From Flavobacterium anhuiense (GTDB taxonomy: Bacteria > Bacteroidota > Bacteroidia > Flavobacteriales > Flavobacteriaceae), in assembly GCF_900101855.1 (NCBI RefSeq), contig NZ_FMVC01000006.1:230948-294947 (forward strand): DNA of 64,000 nucleotides, in the 5' to 3' direction. The notes under the pieces were generated by a model. The model ran no database searches. It was not told the DNA's origin and was given only the letters and a program-made list of their open reading frames with translations. Of this stretch, positions 58,301-64,000 are shown in pieces (positions within the stretch are counted from its first letter, which is position 1; each line of letters opens with the position of its first letter). Both the position numbers and the translations under genes were made by a program.

Positions 58301-58396
58301 ACTATTACAGATTACCAGTCTTACAGCCCTGAAAAAGAAATATACGATTATCCAGAACCTGTGACTTGTGTTATCGGATTACAGGTAGGTTTCTAA
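55370..58396 (+). CDS. SusC/RagA family TonB-linked outer membrane protein (PUL 2)
   Basis: A 1008-aa TonB-dependent importer. Signal LVLVLFMCIFSTTINAQ, then a carboxypeptidase-D-like domain (ISGKVVDNAGLPLPGVNVHVKGS), the DEIIVVGYGTKKKSD box, plug motifs VGEMLRGKAAGVQVSLND and AAAQSIYGARASNGVILITTKRG, and a barrel ending in GLQVGF. It differs from SusC1 throughout, so it is not a recent copy. Downstream SusD, GH10 and agarase-like genes suggest a plant or algal polysaccharide substrate. Confidence 0.97.
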   Translation: MKQNKRVKMFCREGKYLKLVLVLFMCIFSTTINAQESPISGKVVDNAGLPLPGVNVHVKGSTKGTQTDFDGNFTISTAPKSTLVFSFIGMDEVSVETENKKNLKVVLKPSSQALDEIIVVGYGTKKKSDVISSVASVKPGDMTKVATSDVGEMLRGKAAGVQVSLNDGGPGSSSSIQIRGKKSINGSNEPIVIADGIVIGNINDINANDIASLEILKDAAAQSIYGARASNGVILITTKRGKTGKAKISYNGFSGIQTINRNFDVYSGEEFAQLKREAYRTSNGGVYRPDDQVFTPLELESVQSGKYIDWEKLVLRTGVTNNHSVSISSGTEKTSIFSSINYINTSGVVPNSDYEKVAMRVNVDQRITDWLKVGMNVSLQFSESNRPNVGNILNNAINTSPLGQVYNPDGSFRYLPGGIQETPNPLIDVYETNTNELNRNDIMNVFLDINLAKGFTYKLNASRRSWNYKAMSFNTSKSLSGIANSGQGSGYIRFQDNVEYQLSNILHYNLNVAEKNHFNVTGVYELTSSEYNDFRNSASRIPSDILGIYGLESAFLNTPEIGGNERSLISFAGKLEYDFDSKYYFTVSGRADGSSVFGANNKWGFFPAVNAAWNVSNEEFMKEHVPVISNLKLRASYGKVGNQPQNPYQSMATATQRDYIINGVKVSGYVPGSQLSNPDLRWETSTQLNLAADFGLFKNRLTGTVEVYNTDTSDLLIYETLNANTGYTTKLSNIGKVNNKGLEVTLNGDVFKTKDFRLNLGATFTKNKNSIVSIYGKDADGDGREDDAVGNLWFIGKPIDVYYRYKAVGIYQEGENIPLVTGTTLYPGDIKLWDADPSNGANPNPDQDRVITSKMPDWFGTFSVALEYKQFDFSADIYTVQGITRDNPFLYDYVRGGSLRGVKNGIKQDYWTPENPGGNWPRPRDGNDPPYINTLGLQDASYIRLQNISFGFKFPESTLKPLGLSNMRLYVTGSNLVTITDYQSYSPEKEIYDYPEPVTCVIGLQVGF

Positions 58397-58433
58397 GGTT
58401 TAAGACATTCAATAAATAAAAAATAACAAGATC

Positions 58434-60026
58434 ATGAAAAATATAAATTTTCTATTTGTTTTGATTTTCGGACTTTCTTTAGGACTTACCTCATGCGAAG
58501 AGTTTCTGGAAGAAAACGTAAAAGATCAGGTTTCTGTAGATTATATCTACAATTCTCCAGCTGGTTTAGAAGTTGGAGTTAATGCACTTTACAACCAGAT
58601 GCGTTATTACAATCTGCCATCTGGTGACAACAGCGATTTATGGGCCAATGTATTCTTTATGGTAGCAACCGATTTAGGTTTGCATAGAACTTGGAACACA
58701 CCTTACGGAACAGGGCACAATCCACAATCGTTTACAGGTTCAAAATGGATTCAGGGATATAGAATCATTGATAGGTGTTCGGCTATTATTACTTCAGCAA
58801 GATCAGTGAAAATGGACGATGCTGCTAAAAGAAGATTGGTAGCACAGGCAAGAGTCATTAGAGGCGAATTGTATTTGGATTTGAAACAAATGTACGGTGG
58901 AATCTTAATTGACACGATTCCAACAACACCACAAAACATCAACGATCCAGTCGAATATAAAGTAGCCAGCGATGCAGATGTTTATAGATTAATTGATGCA
59001 GATTTGGATTATGCAATCGCCAATCTTCCTTTTAAAGTAGATCCAGGACGTTACGGACAAGGTGTTGCAAGACATATTCGCGGGAAAAGCGCTTTATGGC
59101 AGCAAGACTGGGCAGAAGCTGCAGCGCAATTTGATGCCATTATTAATGATGGAACTCACGGATTAGTTGCTCTTGCTGATGTTTGGGGACAAAACGGAAA
59201 TCATAAAGAATCACTTTTTACCTATCAAAAAGACTTTTTATTAGGGCCTGATGATAATTTAGCAGGTGGTGGCGGTTCTTGGTTGAGCAGTGTTTTTACA
59301 CATAGAACTTATGAATTGAATGCAAGCGAATTGGTTCAAGATGTAGCTTATGGAGGTCAGGCTTTAGGTTGGTTTTATCCAAATAATTACTTGAAATCAT
59401 TATACGACCAGGCAAACGACTTGAGATTTAAAACCTATTATTATTCAGATAATTATCAGGATTATAAAATCAATGTGCCAAGTAATCCAAAATTCGGACA
59501 GCCCATTACCAATCCAGCCATTGCAGCTCCAAATGGAAATTACAGAGCTTGGCATTGGAGTTTGAAAAAATACCACGATTCAGAAAAACTGCCAATGACT
59601 TCAAACAGCTACAAAGATTATATGTATTACAGACTGGCTGAAACTTATTTATTGGCTTCTGAGGCTCATCATAATTTAGGGAATGATACCAAAGCGCTGG
59701 CATACTTAAACAAAGTAAGACGAAGAGGTTATACTGGAAATCCTGAAAGTACCGTAACCACTTACGATTTGACAGCTTGGACATTAAACAACTATTTAGA
59801 TGAATCAGCCAGAGAACTAGCTTTCGAAAACAACAGATGGTTTTTGCTGAAAAGGCTTGGGCTTTTGGTAGAAAGACAAAATCTATATTTCCGTTCAAGT
59901 CCTTCCGGAACTATTTCTGGAGAAGTACCGCTAAAAATGACTCCAGCAATGGTAAACATGCCAATTCCACAGAGCCAGATTGATTTGATGGGAAAACCAG
60001 AAGGATTTAATGTTGGATATAATTAA
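58434..60026 (+). CDS. SusD/RagB family lipoprotein (PUL 2)
   Basis: A 530-aa lipoprotein (lipobox LGLTSC). SusD hallmarks are RRLVAQARVIRGELYLDLKQMYGGI, YYRLAETYLLASEAHHNLG and ESARELAFENNRWFLLKRLG. It follows susC by 37 bases. It binds the target glycan at the surface and hands it to SusC. Confidence 0.95.
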   Translation: MKNINFLFVLIFGLSLGLTSCEEFLEENVKDQVSVDYIYNSPAGLEVGVNALYNQMRYYNLPSGDNSDLWANVFFMVATDLGLHRTWNTPYGTGHNPQSFTGSKWIQGYRIIDRCSAIITSARSVKMDDAAKRRLVAQARVIRGELYLDLKQMYGGILIDTIPTTPQNINDPVEYKVASDADVYRLIDADLDYAIANLPFKVDPGRYGQGVARHIRGKSALWQQDWAEAAAQFDAIINDGTHGLVALADVWGQNGNHKESLFTYQKDFLLGPDDNLAGGGGSWLSSVFTHRTYELNASELVQDVAYGGQALGWFYPNNYLKSLYDQANDLRFKTYYYSDNYQDYKINVPSNPKFGQPITNPAIAAPNGNYRAWHWSLKKYHDSEKLPMTSNSYKDYMYYRLAETYLLASEAHHNLGNDTKALAYLNKVRRRGYTGNPESTVTTYDLTAWTLNNYLDESARELAFENNRWFLLKRLGLLVERQNLYFRSSPSGTISGEVPLKMTPAMVNMPIPQSQIDLMGKPEGFNVGYN

Positions 60027-60034
60027 TTGATTTC

Positions 60035-60119
60035 AACGCATAGAAAAATAGATTACCATGTGAATTTTAAATAAGTGAAACGCTTTTATGTACAAAACAA
60101 ATCTATGTTTCTATGTGTT
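60035..60119. repeat. Palindromic element, family 1, copy B (short)
   Basis: Left end AACGCATAGAAAAATAG (two mismatches) at 60035-60051, right end CTATGTTTCTATGTGTT at 60103-60119. The interior is shorter than in copy A (51 against 97 bases) and retains GTGAAACGC. Confidence 0.85.
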
Positions 60120-60165
60120 TAAAAAATCACACCCAAAAAGTTAAGGTTAAAAGTTAGTAATAACC

Positions 60166-60202
60166 CATCCGGAAGTTAGAATATCCTGATCTGACTTCCG
60201 GA
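60166..60202 (+). repeat. Hairpin just before the GH10 gene
   Basis: Arms ATCCGGAAGTTAGA and TCTGACTTCCGGAT (one mismatch on DNA, G-U in RNA) with a 9-base loop end 17 bases before the ATG and are followed by a short T run, so this could terminate or attenuate. Confidence 0.7.
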
Positions 60203-60219
60203 TTTAAAACAGACTCACA

Positions 60220-61314
60220 ATGATCAGTAAAAAATATATTCTTGGTATACTTACCGTTTTGTTGTTTGCATCCTGCAGCAATGACGAAAAAGTAGTTTTT
60301 ATAAATGCAGATGAGGGCGATTCGGGAAATCCAAATCCGATTACGCAGACCTTAAAAGAAAAAGCAAAGTTTAAAATTGGCGCCGCAGTCAAAATGAAAG
60401 ATTTGCAAAATGAAGCTAATTTTAAAAATGCCGTTTTAAAACATTACAGCCAGATTACAGCCGAATTCGAAATGAAAATGGCAAGTATTTGGACTTCTTC
60501 AACAGCATATAATTTTACGGCAGCCGATTATTTGGTAGGTTTTGCCAAAGACAATAATCTAGAAGTTCATGGACATACTTTAGTTTGGTACGATTCATTT
60601 CCAGAGTGGTTTAAAAATGCCAAATACGATTCAATTGCATTCGAGTCAAAAGTAAAAATTTACATCACAGATGTTGTCGGCCGTTACAAAGGAAGAGTAA
60701 AAAGCTGGGATGTTGTCAACGAAGTTTTTGCTGACGGCGGTGCTATGCGAAATGAAACTGTTATCAATTCATTATTTAAAGATCCAATTGGATTTTACGG
60801 AAGATGTTTCCGATATGCAAAAGCAGCCGATCCAGATGCAAAATTATTTTATAATGATTACAGCGTGGTTTTAGACGCGGGTAAAAGAGCTTCCATCAAA
60901 AAAATGGTTACCAGATTTAAAGCTAACGGAGTGCCAATTGATGGTTTAGGAGATCAGTTTCACTATGCAACAGATACCAACAGACAAACCATGAAAACTG
61001 GTTTTACAGATATGGCTTCAACAGGATTGTTAATTCATATTTCAGAATTGGATATCAAAGTAAATACAAGCAAATCAGATTCATATGTTTTTACAGATGC
61101 CGAAGCTCAAAAACAGTCTGAAACGTATAAGTATATCACAACTATGTATGAAGAATTGCCTCAAAATCAAAAATTTGCTATTTCCACTTGGGGAGTTACT
61201 GATAAATATACTTGGCTGACAAGCTTTTGGCATTACAAAGAATATCCACTGCTTCTGGATGCTGACTATAATAAGAAACCAGCTTACCAAGGATTTTTAG
61301 AAGGATTGAAATAA
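60220..61314 (+). CDS. Endo-1,4-beta-xylanase, glycoside hydrolase family 10
   Basis: A 364-aa lipoprotein (LLFASCSND). The GH10 fold is clear: HGHTLVWYDSFPEWF, KSWDVVNEVFADGG with acid/base E168, DAKLFYNDY, IDGLGDQFHY and IHISELDIKVN with nucleophile E276. The catalytic residues are intact. It probably cleaves xylan at the cell surface or in the periplasm, feeding SusCD. Start at 60220 follows the hairpin. Confidence 0.95.
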   Translation: MISKKYILGILTVLLFASCSNDEKVVFINADEGDSGNPNPITQTLKEKAKFKIGAAVKMKDLQNEANFKNAVLKHYSQITAEFEMKMASIWTSSTAYNFTAADYLVGFAKDNNLEVHGHTLVWYDSFPEWFKNAKYDSIAFESKVKIYITDVVGRYKGRVKSWDVVNEVFADGGAMRNETVINSLFKDPIGFYGRCFRYAKAADPDAKLFYNDYSVVLDAGKRASIKKMVTRFKANGVPIDGLGDQFHYATDTNRQTMKTGFTDMASTGLLIHISELDIKVNTSKSDSYVFTDAEAQKQSETYKYITTMYEELPQNQKFAISTWGVTDKYTWLTSFWHYKEYPLLLDADYNKKPAYQGFLEGLK

Positions 61315-61324
61315 TGCAGAAAAT

Positions 61325-61418
61325 AGAAAATAGAGTACAGAGAATAGAATATTGAAAGGAAGAGAAGAAATAAGATTTGATGAGAAGTCTTTTCTCTATA
61401 ATCTCTGTTCTATTTTCT
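61325..61418. repeat. Long imperfect inverted repeat between GH10 and the PKD protein
   Basis: AGAAAATAGA...ACAGAGA (61325-61343) pairs with TCTCTGTTCTATTTTCT (61402-61418); a second inner arm (GAGAAG/CTTTTCTC) may extend it. Confidence 0.7.
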
Positions 61419-61446
61419 ATATAATAATAACCAAAAAACCGAAATC

Positions 61447-62346
61447 ATGAAAATAAAACTAACCCACATACCCAAATTAAAATATTTCCTTTTAATGCTT
61501 TTTGTAGGTTTGCTTTCCTGCGAAGACGATGTACGGGAAGTGTACCTTTACAAAAAAGGAGAATTAAATGCGACTTCAACAAATACCGCTATAAAAGGAG
61601 GAGAAACAGTAACTTATACCGATTCGTCAACAAAAGTGCGTGCCATAAAATGGACTTTTCAAGGTGGTTCGCCAGGAGCTTCAATAGAGCCTAATGTTGA
61701 AGTAAAATATACCAAAGCGGGAACTTTTACGACTACTTTAGAAATCACTTTTGTAGATAATACCATTCAAAAGAAAACATTTACAGTTGAGGTCGAAGCA
61801 CCGCCAACTCCGCCAATTGTTATTCCAGCTGATGCACTTAAAATCTACTCTGAAAATCCTGATTTTACTAAAACCGCTCCCGTTCTAAATTGGGTTTCAA
61901 GCAATCAGTTTGTGATAAAAGAAGTGGCAACTGATGGATATGAAGGGGCTTATAGAAATTTCTCTCTTCCTGCGACATCGCCTGCAACAGAAGCGAAATG
62001 GGCAATGGCAATTTTACAGTTTGTGAATGTTACCGATATTTCATCTTACACTTATATCAATATGGCAGTAAGAACTACAAGTACTGGAAAAATCAGATTC
62101 AGAATGAAAGATGCTTCTAATACAGGCTATGTAGAATTTGATGCAACAAGCAATTTGTATGGACTAAAAAGAGATGGAAGCTGGAACATGGTTAAAATCC
62201 CGATTGCCGATTACAAAAAACAAAACCCTGCACTAGATTTAACCAAAATCAAAGATATTCTAGTATTAAGAAGCGTTGATCCAGAAGATGTAAGAGCTTT
62301 AAACAACTATACTTTCGATTTCGATCATATTTATTTATCGAAATAA
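61447..62346 (+). CDS. PKD/CBM-like glycan-binding surface lipoprotein
   Basis: A 299-aa lipoprotein (FVGLLSCEDD). A PKD-like domain spans about 40-130 (GGETVTYTDSSTKVRAIKWTFQGGSPGASIEPNVEVKYTKAG read by its boxes AIKWTFQGG and NVEVKYTKAGTF), and the C-terminal 160 residues are a beta-sandwich of CBM type (YINMAVRTTSTGKIRFRMKDASN; WNMVKIPIADYKK). No catalytic motif. It fits the second surface glycan-binding protein of a Sus-type locus. It lies 132 bases after GH10. Confidence 0.8.
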   Translation: MKIKLTHIPKLKYFLLMLFVGLLSCEDDVREVYLYKKGELNATSTNTAIKGGETVTYTDSSTKVRAIKWTFQGGSPGASIEPNVEVKYTKAGTFTTTLEITFVDNTIQKKTFTVEVEAPPTPPIVIPADALKIYSENPDFTKTAPVLNWVSSNQFVIKEVATDGYEGAYRNFSLPATSPATEAKWAMAILQFVNVTDISSYTYINMAVRTTSTGKIRFRMKDASNTGYVEFDATSNLYGLKRDGSWNMVKIPIADYKKQNPALDLTKIKDILVLRSVDPEDVRALNNYTFDFDHIYLSK

Positions 62347-62353
62347 TTTTTTT

Positions 62354-62390
62354 AACACATAGCCCCGATAACTATCGGGACTTATGTGTT
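62354..62390. repeat. Short AACACATA palindrome with CCCGATA core
   Basis: AACACATA at the left and TATGTGTT at the right enclose CCCGATAACTATCGGG (62364-62379). It combines the end of family 1 with the widespread CCCGAWAGCTWTCGGG palindrome. It lies between two PUL genes. Confidence 0.8.
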
Positions 62391-62433
62391 AAAAAATAGA
62401 TCACCTATTTCCTCTCAAAAAACTAATTAAAAA

Positions 62434-63852
62434 ATGAATTTAAAGAAACATTCCATTTGCGTATTATTCTGTTTTACAAGTTTAATATCGTTGAATTCTC
62501 AGAATAAAATCACTTATCAAAAAGTCGAAGCCAGACAAAATGCTTTAGATCCAAAATGGGTGGCTTATGATGCAAAAACTATTGATAAACTGCCTGGATT
62601 TAAAGTAAAAAAGCAATTGCCAAGTTCGATTTACGGCGGTTCTAAAATGTGGCAGAAAGAAGCAACAGGATTTTTTAGAACAGAAAAAATAGACAACAGA
62701 TGGTGGATTGTCGATCCAGAGGGATATCCGTATATTTTTAAGGGTGTTGCCGTTTTCAATGCGGGGCGTTCAGTAAATCAGCAGAAAGCATTTGATAAAA
62801 AGTTCGGAAGCAAAGAAAATTGGGTAAACAAAGAATCAAAATTACTTCGAGATAACGGATTTAATGGAGTAGGAGCGTGGTCAAATGTTGATTTGGTTAA
62901 AAATGCCGAAAATCCGTTGGTGTATACCGTGATTATTTCGCCAATGGGAATGTATCATGCTGATCATATTAAAAAATATGGAGGAAAATATAAAGAAGCT
63001 AGCTGGCAAAATTACCGCTTTGACTTGGTTATGGTTTTTGATAAAGAATTTGATGCCTACATCGAAAAATCGGTAAAAGAGATTTCTCAGTACAAAAATG
63101 ATAAGTATTTGATGGGTTATTTTACAGATAATGAACTGCCTTGGTATAACGACGCATTAGATAAACATTTAACTTTATTGGCCAAAGATGAGCAGGGTTA
63201 TATTGCTGCAAAAGAATGGTTGGATAAAAGAAAAGGGTTTAATGCTTCTGCATCTGATATCACTCAGGAAGACCGAATGGCATTTACGGCTTTTTATTTT
63301 GAAACGTATATGAAAAAAGTAACTGATGCGCTTCGAAAAGCAGACCCAAACCATATGTATTTAGGATGTCGTTTCAATCAGGATAAAGAACAGGAATTGA
63401 CCAATCCAGAAATTTTTAAAGTAGCTGGAAAATATATGGATATCATTTCGATCAATCATTACAGAAAATGGGAACCGAGTCAGGAGTTGATGAATAATTG
63501 GGGCGAATGGTCAGGGAAACCATTTTTAATTACGGAATGGTACACTAAAGGAGAAGACTCTGGATTGCCAAATAATACAGGTGCAGGATGGCTGGTTAGA
63601 ACACAAAAAGAAAGAGGACTTTTTTATCAGAATTTCACTTTAGAGTTACTGAAAAATAAAAATTCTGTAGGCTGGCATTGGTTCAAATATATGGACAACG
63701 ATCCACAGGATTTAAGCACAGATTACTCAAATCGAGATTCAAACAAAGGAATTGTGAATGGCAATTTCGAACCCTATCAGCCATTGTTAAAAGAAATGAA
63801 ATTGATTAATGATAATGCTTATGAACTGACGCGTTATTTTGATAAAATGTAA
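62434..63852 (+). CDS. GH-A clan glycoside hydrolase, agarase-like
   Basis: A 472-aa protein with an N-terminal signal-like stretch (ICVLFCFTSLISLNS). FFRTEKIDNRWWIVDPEGYPYIFKGV is the entry seen in GH50-like agarases (by its boxes NRWWIVDPEGYP and YIFKGV). GYFTDNELPW carries the presumed acid/base E234 and FLITEWYTKGED the presumed nucleophile E368 of a beta/alpha barrel. In databases such proteins are often named agarase; other beta-glycans are equally possible. It closes PUL 2 in this window, 87 bases after the PKD protein. Confidence 0.8.
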   Translation: MNLKKHSICVLFCFTSLISLNSQNKITYQKVEARQNALDPKWVAYDAKTIDKLPGFKVKKQLPSSIYGGSKMWQKEATGFFRTEKIDNRWWIVDPEGYPYIFKGVAVFNAGRSVNQQKAFDKKFGSKENWVNKESKLLRDNGFNGVGAWSNVDLVKNAENPLVYTVIISPMGMYHADHIKKYGGKYKEASWQNYRFDLVMVFDKEFDAYIEKSVKEISQYKNDKYLMGYFTDNELPWYNDALDKHLTLLAKDEQGYIAAKEWLDKRKGFNASASDITQEDRMAFTAFYFETYMKKVTDALRKADPNHMYLGCRFNQDKEQELTNPEIFKVAGKYMDIISINHYRKWEPSQELMNNWGEWSGKPFLITEWYTKGEDSGLPNNTGAGWLVRTQKERGLFYQNFTLELLKNKNSVGWHWFKYMDNDPQDLSTDYSNRDSNKGIVNGNFEPYQPLLKEMKLINDNAYELTRYFDKM

Positions 63853-63862
63853 TTTTTTTTTA

Positions 63863-64000
63863 AACACATAGAAACATAGGTTTTTTAGACTTAATAAAGG
63901 ATACTAAAAGAAACTAGTTTCTAACACATAGCTAAGCTTTGTTAGTGCTATGTGTATTTATGAAAGTAAAACGTCTTTTATGCTCAAAGAGAACTATGTT
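63863..64000. repeat. Palindromic element, family 1, copy C (cut by window end)
   Basis: Starts AACACATAGAAACATAG (63863-63879), contains AAACTAGTTT and ACACATAGC as in copy A, and ends in CTATGTT exactly at the window boundary, where copy A continues TCTATGTGTT. Confidence 0.9.

Overview
The window is chromosomal DNA from a member of the Bacteroidota, most likely a Flavobacterium (F. johnsoniae-like). Support: low G+C, two SusC/SusD pairs, a hybrid two-component regulator (HTCS), a PadR/PspC/GIN-domain operon, Bacteroidota-type -7 boxes (TAnnTTTG), and the lepB-dapB-DUF5683-parB-parA block. No rRNA, CRISPR array, complete insertion sequence or prophage was seen. Names are family calls from reading motifs; no database search was run.

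Layout. 1-5.4 kb (+): end of ribH, then the overlapping or closely spaced run mutL, two rhomboid genes and an endonuclease/exonuclease/phosphatase gene. 5.4-10.7 kb (-): parA, parB, a DUF5683 protein, dapB, lepB (signal peptidase I) and a WbqC-like gene, read from right to left. 11-13.8 kb: an RlpA-like protein (-) and a secreted beta-helix protein (+). 13.8-14.3 kb: a palindromic element and an intact tRNA-Pro(TGG) flanked by two degenerate tRNA-Pro-like remnants. 14.5-15.4 kb: trxB. 15.5-19.9 kb (-): DUF4870, PadR regulator, PspC-domain protein and two GIN-domain proteins. 20.2 kb: a DUF4442 protein.

20.7-28.0 kb is a copper/heavy-metal island, all on the minus strand: a 55-aa Cys-Cys secreted peptide, a multicopper oxidase with a CopB-like C-terminal part, a CopA-type P1B ATPase, a small regulator with an HMA-like N-terminus and an AraC C-terminus, a DUF3347 protein, and a Cys/His-rich secreted protein. 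An AraC regulator and a divergent MFS exporter follow. 30.8-37.5 kb is a first polysaccharide-utilization locus (SusC, SusD, DUF5123-like lipoprotein) with LacI-operator-like palindromes at its promoter. 37.6-41.0 kb: a small protein, an AraC regulator coupled to a gene resembling a caspase-like family without the usual catalytic residues, a nucleosidase and a sirtuin.

41.6-50.4 kb (-) is an RHS/YD-repeat polymorphic-toxin-type locus: a 1058-aa YD-repeat protein, a 1634-aa RHS protein with a variable tail of about 213 aa, and a lipoprotein starting 1 base after it that fits an immunity role. 50.9-63.9 kb (+) is a second glycan locus: HTCS regulator, SusC, SusD, GH10 xylanase, a PKD/CBM-like surface lipoprotein and an agarase-like (GH-A) hydrolase.

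The most unusual signal outside genes is a set of intergenic palindromic elements. One family (ends AACACATAGAAACATAG) occurs three times, the last cut by the window end. Other families are seen at 13.8, 26.1-26.5, 41.1, 55.1 and 62.4 kb. A CCCGAWAGCTWTCGGG palindrome recurs inside several of them and inside one tRNA remnant.
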